A stretch of 64,000 nucleotides of DNA from an uncultured Prevotellaceae bacterium. GTDB taxonomy: Bacteria; Bacteroidota; Bacteroidia; Bacteroidales; Bacteroidaceae. The translations under genes were made by a program, and so were the position numbers. The stretch is taken from NCBI GenBank assembly GCA_902785945.1, contig CADAAR010000020.1, forward strand, positions 1-64,000, in the 5' to 3' direction. Every line of letters starts with the position of its first letter. Position 1 is the first letter of the stretch. This document shows positions 16,736-25,551 of this stretch, in pieces. The notes beneath the pieces were generated by a model. That model saw only the letters and a list, made by a program, of their open reading frames with translations, was not told the origin of the DNA and did not search any database.

Positions 16736-19372
16736 ATGAAAAAGTATTTATTTAGTGCATTGGCATTGCCATTGCTGTTTGCTTGCTCAACAGATGATTT
16801 TGAGAAGCCAGTGGCTAGCAACGATCCATTCCCTGGCATCGAGAAAGTTAATGCTACATTCTCTTTGGATGAGGGCCCAGTAACCCGTATGGCTACTGAT
16901 TGGGATATTGAGGTAAACGATAGGTTTGGTTTCGCTTGGTTGGGAGATGGAACGATAATCAAACCCACTGATGAAACTAACGGTGGTAAGGCATTCCAGA
17001 ATCATCCTCTGACTGTAGTAAATGATGCTAAAAGAGGCAAAATCTTCCAGCCTCAGACATCAATCTATGTAGGTAAGTATTATCTCTATGCTCCATACGA
17101 CGAGGAAACGGTGTCACCTCAGGCAATCAACTTCGAATCTCTGAAAAAGCAGGATGTTTTTAAGGGTAAGGCCAGTGGTTGGAGTAGTCTGGCTAAGAAT
17201 GCGATCATTATCGGCGACAAGTGGACTGATGTTTCAGTAGATGGAACCGAGATTTCCGGATCAACCTGGAACAAGGCTGGTATCGATAATCCCTTCAAGA
17301 TTTATGCCGCTGTCTTTTCAAATCAGACGGGTCTTGACCTGACTTATGTGAAGAACAATCCTAGCTTCACTGGTACTGGAAAAGCGATTTCTGGTGCTAC
17401 CGATATCAGTTACACATTAGCTGCCGGTGAACCTGTCGGCTCTGCTGACATCTATAGTGGAACAGTACAACTTGAGGGCGCAGCCAACCAATTCACTTAT
17501 GCTCCTAAAGCAGAGCCTAATACCGGTGCTCACGCTGGTACATTCTGGGCAAACAAGAGTGGTAATGCGGGAGACGCTGATAATGGTATAGTGATTGCAG
17601 ATAAGGGCTTCGTATTCCCAGCAGCAGCATCTATTGGTTTGACATTTATAGACAAAGATACTAAAAAAAGTGGTGTTTCAACGGGCGCTGATGGTAGCAA
17701 GGGTTGGTTCTGGTTCAACAGCCTGCCTGTTACCGCTGGTAATGCTACAGTTGCAACCACAGTAACTACAGTACTCGAGACAACCTATGGTTCTGTTACT
17801 GTTAAAACAGGCGAGAATTATGATCAAAATGTTACTGTTGGAAATAGTGCTTGGGCATACGATGATGTTACCGAAGATTGGTTTAAGATAGATGAAGCTG
17901 ATGCTGCAGCTACAGCTACAACTCCTAAAAAATGGGGTATTGGTGCTCATAGTACATTCATTAACCAGTATGGTAACCACTCAGGTAAGTATGCTCTTAC
18001 GGTTGACTTCTCTAAGGCAGTGATGAATAATATGCACATCAAGGACGATCAGCACCTCCAGAAGGCTCTTAAGTATTATCTCGCTTCAGGTAAGACTGAG
18101 GAAGTTAACTTGTGGCTTGATGGAGCCAGCGCTACAGACAAGACATTTAAACTCTCCAAGATGTCTATCGCCCTTCTCCAGACTATCAATGCAACTGCAA
18201 ATAAGGTGCTAGTTAAGGCTTGCACTGAGGCAGAACACAACGCTCCAGTGAAGATCATTATTACTCAGGAAGGTCAGACTGGTGAACTCGCTGCTAAGAA
18301 GGAGGTTCCTGCTCTTAATAAAGTATTTGCAGCTGAAACAGCTGTATACCTCGCAAGTGGCACCGAATGGACTTGGACCGGTGATTATGATGGTGATAAT
18401 GTGGCAGAGTTTGACCAAGCACTCCCTGTTGACGAAAACGTAACTTCTATCACAAATGAAGGTACACTTACAGTTAATGCCACTAACGTTCAGTTGAGTG
18501 TTGCTACTGCAACTCTTGCAAATGCCCCACGTGCAACAATGAATATTACCAAGGTAACAACTGTTAAGAATGCACTTACTAACCTTGGTACCATCAACGT
18601 TGGTTCAGATTCTGAAGAGGGCAAGAAAGCAGAGCTCCGCGCATATGATGTTGCAATTACGAATGACGCTAAGACTCTGCCTGCTAAGTACCTCACCGAT
18701 CCTAAAGTCGAGGAGATTGGCTTGATCAATAACTATGGTGTAGTAGGTGTAACTGCTGGTACAGCCGGTAAGTTCAACAACTATGGTCTTATCGATATGA
18801 AGGACGGTGAAGCTATCACTCTGCTGACCACTAACGAAAAGAATGCTAACAGCAGTCCTTTTGGTCCTTTCAAATCTAAATTTGTAGCTGGTTCAAACAT
18901 GATGGGTACTGTAGTTTTGCCAGATGCTAATCCATACGCTATTGTATCTGTTTCAAATGGTGCAGAAACTGGCTTCATCAAGTACAACTGGACTGCTGCT
19001 ACTTACACGCATGATCCAGGTAACGTGAAGTACAACACTATCGTTGTAAAGAGCAACATAGCATTCACTGGTGATGCAGCAGCAACTGAGATTCAGTTCA
19101 TTGAGTTCGTTGAAGGCACGCGCATTCAGGTTGTTAACTCAAAAGATGATAATAAAATTCCAAACTTGAGGGGTATTATTGTTAGCGCAGGCTCGAGCAT
19201 CGTCATTGAGAAGACTAACAAGATTGGTTGTAAAGATGGTGCATACCTCGGCGAGGGCGCAACAATTTACAAGGGCGGTGACCTTAAACGTAATGGCAAT
19301 GAGTTTGTAGCTGCTGATGCAACAAATAGCTACTTCGGCCCATGGTCACTCGATCAGATTGTTGAGTACTAA
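16736..19372 (+). CDS. Fimbrillin-like surface lipoprotein
   Basis: An 878-residue lipoprotein with signal and lipobox 'PLLFACSTDD' (Cys17). The N-terminal part ('NATFSLDEGPVTRM', 'VNDRFGFAWLGDG', 'YYLYAPYDEE') is like the fimbrillin/Mfa-type anchored subunits of Bacteroidales. An arginine in 'PVTRMATD' could be a gingipain-like maturation site, by analogy only. The middle and C-terminal parts are Thr/Ala/Asn-rich and probably repeated beta structure, with no catalytic motif. The gene uses many AT-ending codons, unlike its GC-richer neighbours, which fits high expression or separate ancestry. It sits behind a strong promoter, long leader and peptide gene and ends at a strong terminator. Most likely a pilus or surface-layer component. 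Confidence 0.75.
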   Translation: MKKYLFSALALPLLFACSTDDFEKPVASNDPFPGIEKVNATFSLDEGPVTRMATDWDIEVNDRFGFAWLGDGTIIKPTDETNGGKAFQNHPLTVVNDAKRGKIFQPQTSIYVGKYYLYAPYDEETVSPQAINFESLKKQDVFKGKASGWSSLAKNAIIIGDKWTDVSVDGTEISGSTWNKAGIDNPFKIYAAVFSNQTGLDLTYVKNNPSFTGTGKAISGATDISYTLAAGEPVGSADIYSGTVQLEGAANQFTYAPKAEPNTGAHAGTFWANKSGNAGDADNGIVIADKGFVFPAAASIGLTFIDKDTKKSGVSTGADGSKGWFWFNSLPVTAGNATVATTVTTVLETTYGSVTVKTGENYDQNVTVGNSAWAYDDVTEDWFKIDEADAAATATTPKKWGIGAHSTFINQYGNHSGKYALTVDFSKAVMNNMHIKDDQHLQKALKYYLASGKTEEVNLWLDGASATDKTFKLSKMSIALLQTINATANKVLVKACTEAEHNAPVKIIITQEGQTGELAAKKEVPALNKVFAAETAVYLASGTEWTWTGDYDGDNVAEFDQALPVDENVTSITNEGTLTVNATNVQLSVATATLANAPRATMNITKVTTVKNALTNLGTINVGSDSEEGKKAELRAYDVAITNDAKTLPAKYLTDPKVEEIGLINNYGVVGVTAGTAGKFNNYGLIDMKDGEAITLLTTNEKNANSSPFGPFKSKFVAGSNMMGTVVLPDANPYAIVSVSNGAETGFIKYNWTAATYTHDPGNVKYNTIVVKSNIAFTGDAAATEIQFIEFVEGTRIQVVNSKDDNKIPNLRGIIVSAGSSIVIEKTNKIGCKDGAYLGEGATIYKGGDLKRNGNEFVAADATNSYFGPWSLDQIVEY

Positions 19373-19421
19373 ATAATCAAACTCACGAAGTATCTGACAA
19401 CAAGTTAGAAATACTAAACTC

Positions 19422-19461
19422 ATCGGGGGCGCAGGGCCCTGGCTCTACGCCCCCGATTTAC
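19422..19461 (+). terminator. Terminator after the fimbrillin-like gene
   Basis: ATCGGGGGCG (19422-19431) pairs perfectly with CGCCCCCGAT (19448-19457), with a GGGCCC palindrome in the loop region. The T-run after it is short. Confidence 0.75.
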
Positions 19462-19587
19462 ATTATTCAGGAAAGGGCTTAGTTCTTAGTAATGTTGGGC
19501 GAGTAGCCTTAAGCCTGGGGAGCTTGTAGCCCTACCTGATTCTTTGGAAGAATGAAAAAATGAGAAAATGAAAGAATGAAATAAATT

Positions 19588-19761
19588 CGGAAGTCCAGTT
19601 GGTGGATAATGAGGTTCGAGTCCTCGCTTCGCGGCCAATATACTTAATTTAAAAGTTTTATTAAATATGTTAATTTAGAGCTTCTCGCTCGTGAGAGTCG
19701 GATCGCTCGCACATAAAATTTAATTTGGATTATAAAATTAAAATCTAATCTGTCGCCAACC
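19588..19761 (+). repeat. 173-bp direct repeat with tRNA-like core, copy 1
   Basis: About 174 bases that recur with over 95% identity at 20694-20866. The first 50 bases look like a tRNA without its anticodon arm: a D-arm-like TCC-AGTTGGT-GGA, a T-arm TGAGG-TTCGAGT-CCTCG, and an acceptor-like CTTCGCG-G-CCA ending. The rest is AT-rich with several partial inverted repeats and a TCTC-GCTCGT-GAGA hairpin. No gene is visible between the fimbrillin terminator and this copy except a purine-rich GAATGAAA-type array at 19549-19585. Confidence 0.8.
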
Positions 19762-19783
19762 CGTGAGGGCCCGCGACAGTTTT
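19750..19783 (+). terminator. Terminator-like hairpin at the end of repeat copy 1
   Basis: CTGTCGC (19750-19756) pairs with GCGACAG (19773-19779) and is followed by TTTTC. The second repeat copy keeps only the left arm. Confidence 0.6.
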
Positions 19784-19813
19784 CAATTTAAAACAGTATG
19801 ATAAAACAATATA

Positions 19814-20554
19814 ATGATTAACAAGGAGGTTTTTCTGTTACCAAAGCGATGGCAGCTGCTGAGTGGCAGCTGGCTGAAGGTGATAGCCATGGTGTCGATG
19901 GCCATCGACCATGTGGCGGGCTTCTTGTTAAGGTATCATTCAGACTTTACTCAGCCGCTGTTTAACGTGGGTCATAAACAGATCAGCTGGTGTTTCCTGA
20001 TGCATTGCATCGGCAGATTGGCGTTTCCGCTGTTTGCGTTCCTTCTGGTAGAGGGATTTTTGCATACCAGTAATCGCATGAAATATGGGCGCAACCTATT
20101 GTTGTTTGCCCTGCTTTCAGAAATTCCTTTCGATTTGGCGCGTCGTGGCAGTCTGTTTGCTGCAGGCCAAAATGTATTCTTCACGCTTTTCCTGGGATTC
20201 TTGGCACTCTATGCCGTCGACAGATGGGAATCAGGGAAAGACTCGGCAGAGCGCCTGGCAGTCATCCTTTTTTCGCTTATCGGCATAGGCATCCTCTTCC
20301 ATACTGATTATGGCAGCACAGGCATTAGTTTTATCTTGTTGCTCTATGTACTGCGCAAAAATCGTATTCTTCAGGCTGCCATTGGTTGTAGCTTCCTTGG
20401 TAGTCGCTGGATAGCAGGTCTGGCATTTATTCCCATTAATCTCTATAATGGTCGTCGTGGTTTCATTCGAGGGGCCTTCGGCAAATATTTCTTCTATGTG
20501 TTCTATCCCTTGCACCTGTTAGTCATCTATTTCATCAGGCGCATGTTCATGTAA
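19814..20554 (+). CDS. TraX-family integral membrane protein
   Basis: A 246-residue polytopic membrane protein with the TraX family pattern: 'SGSWLKVIAMVSMAIDHVAGF' at 17-37, 'IGRLAFPLFAFLLVEGFLHT' and 'LLLFALLSEIPFDL', about seven to eight hydrophobic segments, and a C-terminal 'KYFFYVFYPLHLLVIYFIR' as in acyltransferase_3-like proteins. F-plasmid TraX N-acetylates pilin; most chromosomal homologues have no known substrate. It lies downstream of a fimbrillin-like gene and between two tRNA-like direct repeats, so it may have moved as a cassette. The fimbrial link is inference from position only. Confidence 0.85.
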   Translation: MINKEVFLLPKRWQLLSGSWLKVIAMVSMAIDHVAGFLLRYHSDFTQPLFNVGHKQISWCFLMHCIGRLAFPLFAFLLVEGFLHTSNRMKYGRNLLLFALLSEIPFDLARRGSLFAAGQNVFFTLFLGFLALYAVDRWESGKDSAERLAVILFSLIGIGILFHTDYGSTGISFILLLYVLRKNRILQAAIGCSFLGSRWIAGLAFIPINLYNGRRGFIRGAFGKYFFYVFYPLHLLVIYFIRRMFM

Positions 20555-20620
20555 TCCTATCGTCATGAAAAACGCACAGGGGAGACGGACAGGAGGGCGT
20601 GTGAGGTCGATATGATAGCA

Positions 20621-20683
20621 TCGGAGTATTGGGAAATACTTTCGGAGTAATTTGAAATAGTCTTGGAGTAATTTGAAAGAATG
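20621..20683 (+). repeat. Three tandem 21-base units
   Basis: TCGGAGTATTGGGAAATACTT, TCGGAGTAATTTGAAATAGTC and TTGGAGTAATTTGAAAGAATG follow one another without gaps. The length is 3 x 7 bases, in keeping with other heptad arrays in the window. They lie just upstream of repeat copy 2. The gap 20555-20902 holds these units and the repeat copy; I see no gene in it. Confidence 0.75.
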
Positions 20684-20693
20684 AAAAAATATA

Positions 20694-20866
20694 CGGAAGT
20701 CCAGTTGGTGGATTATGAGGTTCGAGTCCTCGCTTCGCGACCAATATACTTAATTTAAAAGTTTTATAAATATGTTAATTTAGAGCTTCTCGCTCGTGAG
20801 AGTCAGATCGCTCACACATAAAATTTAATTTGGATTATAAAATTAAAATCTAATCTGTCGCCAACC
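20694..20866 (+). repeat. 173-bp direct repeat with tRNA-like core, copy 2
   Basis: Matches 19588-19761 with a handful of substitutions and one single-base deletion. The tRNA-like core (AGTTGG loop, TTCGAGT loop, CTTCGCGACCA end) is kept. The two copies bracket the TraX-like gene in direct orientation with a period of about 1,106 bp. Confidence 0.8.
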
Positions 20867-20902
20867 TCCGTTTAATCGTCTTGTTGTTGCTGGTGATTAG
20901 AT

Positions 20903-23092
20903 TTATAGCCTAACTAATTGGGAGCCCCTGAGATTTTGAATGTCCGTATCAATCTGAACGGCATAGATGCCTGATGCGTGTGTAGGCAGCGGGATACGGG
21001 TTTCTGTGCCGCTGAGGACGGTGCTGGTCTCGTGGATGCAGGCGCCAGAAAGTGTGTAGATCTTGATTCTGAGTGATGCTGAAACGGGGGCGTCTGTTAT
21101 CAGACGGAGGCCGCCCTCTGAGGGATAGACACGGAGCTGTGAAGGTTGGTGAAGGCTGAGACGTTCTATCTGGTCTGCACCCAGAATATCTAATAGTCCC
21201 CGATAGGCATCAATCTCGCCATAACCATAGACAAAATTAGGATACGCCATCTCTGGATCCGGATGCTGACAGGTGCGATGGAACACTTCGCGGATCTCAT
21301 CGGTTGTCAGCGTGGGTTTGGCCTGAAGCCAGAGGGCGATCGTTCCTGCTACCATCGGAGCCGACATCGATGTGCCTGTCTCGAGGCCCCAGGGATAAGT
21401 GGTGCCCTGAAAATCCGACTCTGCCATCATGGAATAGCGAATGGGACTATAATGGCTAAAGGATGAGATGACGTAGGTGCCAGGTGCCACCACGTCAGGC
21501 TTTAACAAGCCATCAACGGTAGGTCCTGTCGACGAATAGGGACTGATGCGTCCTATTACCGTGCCATCATGGGCCTTGTGCTGACCGCCCCACATATTTT
21601 TCATTGCTGCCCGATAGGATGTGGCACCTACACTGATGACAGACTTAAAGCTGCTGGGGGCAATGATGTTATGGCCTGCCTGGGTATCTTGCCAACGACT
21701 GTCCTTATAACAGGTCCTGAAGGCTGCCGATGAATGGCCAAACAGTTCTGCATGGTGATCTCCCTCGACGGTAAGGGCCAGTGGCGACAGCTGATAAAGC
21801 GGAAGGTTACCCTGAAGGGTGACAAACCATACCTCATCGGATTGGTAAACGGAACGCCTCCTGTACAAGTTCACAGTCAGGGTGTCTCCGCTGCAAACCA
21901 GACTGTCTGTCACTTCTGTTTCATAGGGCAGGGCACCCAACTCAATGGTCAGCGTGTCTGTAGGTGCAGTTGGCTCTCTTAACTCATCGCCATAACGGTA
22001 AAGGTGAAGTTTGGCTTCACTCTGGCCTTTAATCCGATATTCGGCCTCGTCTTCATAACAGAGAATGAAAGCACCGGCTTCCTTGGTTTCTGTCTGTTTT
22101 TCCACATAGCTATTCACTAAGCCCTCGTTACCAGCTGAGGCTACGATGATGCGTCCTGGCCCAATCAGACTGTCGAGGACAGCAGCATAGAGGCTTTCAT
22201 CCTCGTCGAAATAGGGTGGATAGCCTTCGCTGAAGGAGGCGACACAAGGTTTGCCCTGGCGCTCGGCATAGTCGAAGAGATATTTGAAACCCAAGGCATC
22301 GAGTGCACTGGTATGGATATATTTGTCACCGGGTTCAAAATAGGCTGTGTCAGATTCCTCGATGTTGCTCACCAGACAGATGTCGCTGTCGAAAGCCACA
22401 CCTCTGTACGGCGTGTCATAGCCCGTGCCTGTAGCGATGCCCAGGGTATGGGTGCCATGGGTCTGAATCTCGCCGTCTGTGGAGCGCGCGTGGGCCAATA
22501 CAGCCTCTTCTCCGATGTAATCACGTCCAACAGGAAGTGTGCTGCCGATGGTATCCTTCGACAGCTGGTCCCAGATGGCACTGATACGGGTGTGCGTTCT
22601 GTCACGGTCGTAGAAGTTGGGATGTGTCAGGTCGAAGCCGATATCCATCAGCCCTACCACGACGCCTTCACCCGTAAAGGCCTGATGCGCAGGCGTGGAC
22701 TCATAGACAGGCAAGGCATTGATGACGATGGTGGCGGTGTCGAGAAGCTGACGTGCTGAGGCCCGGGCTTCGATGCGCTCCACCTGTGTCTCTGCCGACA
22801 GGGCAGCAAGGTTCGAAAGCGGGATGCGGGCAATATGGATGTCGCCCCACTGAGCGTATGTCTGACAACCATGCTTCTTTAGCAGTGATTGTCCGTCGTG
22901 TACCTTGACGAAAGCTATGATATGGCGTGGTGCAGCTTGGGCATCATCGCCTCTCGTGACGAGTTGCGCCTGCTGGCTCTCTCTGAGCGCCTGACGAACG
23001 AACGTTGACAACTTGCCTGTTTCTGCTGTCTGGGCAGTGGCTAATGTTGTAATCAGCGTACTTACAATATATATGAGTAGCGTTCTTTTCAT
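20903..23092 (-). CDS. Secreted subtilisin-like serine protease (S8) with T9SS sorting domain
   Basis: A 729-residue exported peptidase. Signal peptide about 1-20 ('LITTLATA'), then a propeptide ('HIIAFVKVHDGQSLL') and the S8 catalytic domain with Asp in 'VVGLMDIGFDLTHP', His in 'GTHTLGIATG' and Ser in 'ETGTSMSAPMVAG', interrupted by an insertion typical of Bacteroidales subtilases (about 330-450). The last 75 residues ('LRVYPSEGGLRLITD...ASGIYAVQID') form a T9SS type A sorting domain, so SprA is the likely exporter. The start is the ATG at 23092, because the -7 box lies upstream of it; a longer frame to 23161 crosses the promoter. Substrate unknown. Confidence 0.9.
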   Translation of the reverse strand: MKRTLLIYIVSTLITTLATAQTAETGKLSTFVRQALRESQQAQLVTRGDDAQAAPRHIIAFVKVHDGQSLLKKHGCQTYAQWGDIHIARIPLSNLAALSAETQVERIEARASARQLLDTATIVINALPVYESTPAHQAFTGEGVVVGLMDIGFDLTHPNFYDRDRTHTRISAIWDQLSKDTIGSTLPVGRDYIGEEAVLAHARSTDGEIQTHGTHTLGIATGTGYDTPYRGVAFDSDICLVSNIEESDTAYFEPGDKYIHTSALDALGFKYLFDYAERQGKPCVASFSEGYPPYFDEDESLYAAVLDSLIGPGRIIVASAGNEGLVNSYVEKQTETKEAGAFILCYEDEAEYRIKGQSEAKLHLYRYGDELREPTAPTDTLTIELGALPYETEVTDSLVCSGDTLTVNLYRRRSVYQSDEVWFVTLQGNLPLYQLSPLALTVEGDHHAELFGHSSAAFRTCYKDSRWQDTQAGHNIIAPSSFKSVISVGATSYRAAMKNMWGGQHKAHDGTVIGRISPYSSTGPTVDGLLKPDVVAPGTYVISSFSHYSPIRYSMMAESDFQGTTYPWGLETGTSMSAPMVAGTIALWLQAKPTLTTDEIREVFHRTCQHPDPEMAYPNFVYGYGEIDAYRGLLDILGADQIERLSLHQPSQLRVYPSEGGLRLITDAPVSASLRIKIYTLSGACIHETSTVLSGTETRIPLPTHASGIYAVQIDTDIQNLRGSQLVRL

Positions 23093-23101
23093 TATTCGTT
23101 G

Positions 23102-23133
23102 CAAAGATAGATATTTTATTTCAATTATCCAAA
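23102..23133 (-). promoter_or_regulatory. Promoter of the subtilase gene
   Basis: On the minus strand TATCTTTG (23102-23109) is preceded 20 bases upstream by TTTG (23130-23133). It lies 9 bases upstream of the ATG at 23092, implying an almost leaderless transcript. Confidence 0.75.
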
Positions 23134-23223
23134 TTATAATTATCAAAAGTTTGATAATCATATTCTTGACAAACTAAAAAATGGGCGAAAAACATTTTTG
23201 CTTTTCTAAAAGTATGTGAAATG

Positions 23224-23255
23224 TTTGGTTGTCTCGCGGAAACTTCATACATTTG
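23224..23255 (+). promoter_or_regulatory. Promoter of the lplA-gcv operon
   Basis: TTTG at 23224-23227 and TACATTTG at 23248-23255 with a 20-base spacer. It overlaps the extended reading frame of lplA and so fixes the start at 23281. No glycine-riboswitch-like structure is visible between promoter and ATG. Confidence 0.75.
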
Positions 23256-23280
23256 CAGAAAATATTCACTGACCAAACAA

Positions 23281-24045
23281 ATGAAGTATATTTCACTGCC
23301 TGATGAAAAAGTGCGTCGCCTTTCGTTTTATTTGGCGATGGAGGAATTCGTGGCCCGTAGGCTTAACGAACCTGATTGCTTCTTTATGTGGCAGGTGGAG
23401 CCGAGTGTTATCTTTGGACGAAATCAGGTGGCTGAGAATGAAGTGAACCTCGATTATTGCAAGGCGCATGGCATTAAGGTCTATCGTAGGAAGAGCGGTG
23501 GAGGATGTGTCTATGCGGATATGGACAACCTGATGTGGTCGTTCATTACCACGGAAGAGAATGTAGGTTTTGCCTTCAACCGGTTTGTGAATATGGTACT
23601 TTTAGTGCTTCGTAAACTGGGTATCCCTGCTACGGGGTCAAATCATAACGATATTATGATTGGCGAAAAAAAAGTGTGTGGCACAGCCTGCTATCATTTG
23701 GTTGGTCGAAGCATTGTTCATAGTACGATGCTTTATGACACGAACATGGATCATATGCTCAATGCCATAACCCCTGGGCCAGAGAAACTCGAGAAGAGAG
23801 GTATCCAGAGTGTTCGTCAACGTATCACACTGTTGAAGAATGAAATAATGAAAAATGAAAGAATGAAAAATGAAAGAATGAAAAATGAAAAAATGAAAAT
23901 AAATAGTGTGGGGGATCTGAAAGATTTTATTCGCGAGACACTTTGCGAAGGGGAATATGTTCTTACAGAAGCCGAGGTGGCAGAAGTGGAACAGATAGAG
24001 CAGACTTATCTAAAAGAAGAATTTATCAACTTAATACAACAATAA
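23281..24045 (+). CDS. lplA: Lipoate-protein ligase
   Basis: Attaches lipoate to the lysine of lipoyl domains, here presumably GcvH encoded two genes on. The 254 residues have the BPL/LplA fold: 'FGRNQVAENEVN', the 'RRKSGGGCVYADMDN' loop, and 'GSNHNDIMIGEKKVCGTACY' with the catalytic lysine. An in-frame low-complexity insertion at about 186-208 (repeating 'MKNER') is encoded by a GAATGAAAAATGAAA-type array at 23838-23902; the same kind of array occurs between genes at 19549-19585. A short C-terminal accessory part follows. First gene of lplA-gcvT-gcvH-gcvPA-gcvPB-lpdA. Confidence 0.88.
   Translation: MKYISLPDEKVRRLSFYLAMEEFVARRLNEPDCFFMWQVEPSVIFGRNQVAENEVNLDYCKAHGIKVYRRKSGGGCVYADMDNLMWSFITTEENVGFAFNRFVNMVLLVLRKLGIPATGSNHNDIMIGEKKVCGTACYHLVGRSIVHSTMLYDTNMDHMLNAITPGPEKLEKRGIQSVRQRITLLKNEIMKNERMKNERMKNEKMKINSVGDLKDFIRETLCEGEYVLTEAEVAEVEQIEQTYLKEEFINLIQQ
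23838..23902 (+). repeat. GAATGAAA/AATGAAAA array inside lplA
   Basis: A purine-rich array with a 15-base period (7+8) that stays in the lplA frame and encodes about 20 Met/Lys/Asn/Glu/Arg residues between conserved family segments. Confidence 0.8.
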
Positions 24046-24048
24046 TAT

Positions 24049-25158
24049 ATGGCTATTAAACAAGAACTGGAAAAAAAGGAGAAGTGGACCTGTCTGCACG
24101 ACAAGCATGTGTCATTGGGTGCAACGATGGTAGAGTTTGGCGGTTTTGATATGCCTTTGCTCTATCAGAATGCAGGTATCGCCCCTGAGCATTATGCTGT
24201 GCGTGAGAAGGTGGGCCTCTTTGATGTCTCCCACATGGGTGAGGTAACGGTGAAGGGTAAAGATGCAGAGCGTTATGTCAACCATATTTTCACGAACGAT
24301 GTGACGGGCATGCCTACAGGAAAGATCCTCTATGGCATGATGTGTTATGAGAACGGTGGCACGGTGGATGACCTCTTGGTATATAAGATGGGAGAGAACG
24401 ATTTCTTCCTCGTTATCAATGCTTCCAATATAGATAAGGACTGGGCGTGGATGCTACAGAACGCTGATGGTTTCGATATCGACCTTCAGAATCGTTCTGA
24501 TTTCTATGGTCAGATTGCTATCCAGGGTCCTGAGTCAGAGGATGTGACGGAACGTGTGCTGGGCATCGCCTGCAAGGAAATGGTGTTTTATACTTGTAAG
24601 ACTGTAGGCGATGTGATAATCTCTCGTACAGGCTATACAGGCGAGGATGGTTTCGAGATTTATGGTCCTCATGACTTTATTCGTGACTGTTGGGACAAGC
24701 TGATTGCTGCTGGCGTTCAGGCATGTGGATTAGGATGTCGGGATACTTTGCGTTTCGAGGTGGGACTGCCCCTCTATGGCGACGAACTCTCTGAAGATAT
24801 CACACCTATCATGGCAGGTCTGGGTATGTTTGTAAAACTGGATAAGGCCGAGTTTATAGGCAAGGAAGTGCTCGCCAAGCAGAAGGCAGAAGGACCGGCT
24901 AAGAAACTTGTGGGTATCGAACTCTTCGACAAGGCTATTCCCCGTCATGGATACACCGTTCTTAATATGGAAGGCGAACCTATCGGTGAGGTAACGACAG
25001 GTTATCATGCTCTTTCTACAGATAAGAGCGTCTGTATGGCCCTTATTGATGCTCAGTATGCAAAGCTGGATACTGAAGTGCAGATTCAGATAAGAAAGAA
25101 GGTATTCCCAGGTAAAGTGGTAAAGAAACAATTCTATAATAAAAACTATAAAAAATAA
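24049..25158 (+). CDS. gcvT: Glycine cleavage system T protein (aminomethyltransferase)
   Basis: Releases ammonia from the aminomethyl-lipoyl arm of GcvH and passes the one-carbon unit to tetrahydrofolate. The 369 residues cover the whole GCV_T fold and C-terminal barrel: 'MVEFGGFDMPLLY', 'LFDVSHMGEV' with the Asp implicated in catalysis, 'SRTGYTGEDGFEIY', 'CGLGCRDTLRFEVGLPLYG', and a final 'TTGYHALSTDKSVCMALI'. It lies 3 bases after lplA and 4 bases before gcvH. Confidence 0.96.
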   Translation: MAIKQELEKKEKWTCLHDKHVSLGATMVEFGGFDMPLLYQNAGIAPEHYAVREKVGLFDVSHMGEVTVKGKDAERYVNHIFTNDVTGMPTGKILYGMMCYENGGTVDDLLVYKMGENDFFLVINASNIDKDWAWMLQNADGFDIDLQNRSDFYGQIAIQGPESEDVTERVLGIACKEMVFYTCKTVGDVIISRTGYTGEDGFEIYGPHDFIRDCWDKLIAAGVQACGLGCRDTLRFEVGLPLYGDELSEDITPIMAGLGMFVKLDKAEFIGKEVLAKQKAEGPAKKLVGIELFDKAIPRHGYTVLNMEGEPIGEVTTGYHALSTDKSVCMALIDAQYAKLDTEVQIQIRKKVFPGKVVKKQFYNKNYKK

Positions 25159-25162
25159 TAAT

Positions 25163-25543
25163 ATGGCAAAAGTATTGGAAGGACTCTACTACTCGGAGTC
25201 GCACGAATTTGTAAGAGTAGAAGGTGATTATGGTTTCGTAGGTATTACAGACTACGCTCAGAATGCGTTGGGCAATGTGGTGTATGTTGATATGCCTGAA
25301 GTAGATGACGAGGTAACAGCAGGTGAGGAGTTCGGTGCTGTGGAGAGCGTGAAGGCAGCTTCCGATCTGATTTCTCCTGTTAGTGGCACTGTTGTTGAGA
25401 TTAACGAGGCCCTTGAAGATACGCCAGAGCTTATCAATCAAGACGCTTTCGAGAACTGGATTATCAAGGTAGAAATGAGCGACAAGGGCGAACTTGACAA
25501 GTTGATGGATGCCGCCGCCTACGCTGAATTCTGCGAAAAATAA
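25163..25543 (+). CDS. gcvH: Glycine cleavage system H protein
   Basis: The lipoyl carrier shuttling the aminomethyl group between P, T and L proteins. The 126 residues have the hybrid-motif fold with the lipoylated lysine in 'GAVESVKAASDLISPVSG' (about residue 63) and the family C-terminus 'FENWIIKVEMSD'. The length is normal. The lplA at the head of the operon is the likely lipoylating enzyme. Confidence 0.97.
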   Translation: MAKVLEGLYYSESHEFVRVEGDYGFVGITDYAQNALGNVVYVDMPEVDDEVTAGEEFGAVESVKAASDLISPVSGTVVEINEALEDTPELINQDAFENWIIKVEMSDKGELDKLMDAAAYAEFCEK

Positions 25544-25551
25544 TTATATCT

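Noticed and set aside
20547..20744. A 65-codon minus-strand frame across the gap after the TraX-like gene
   Set aside because: It reads backwards through the tRNA-like repeat core and the 21-base tandem units; its composition is explained by those repeats, and it has no promoter or family features.
23224..23281. Glycine riboswitch before the gcv operon
   Set aside because: Only about 20 bases separate the expected transcription start from the lplA ATG, too short for any known aptamer.
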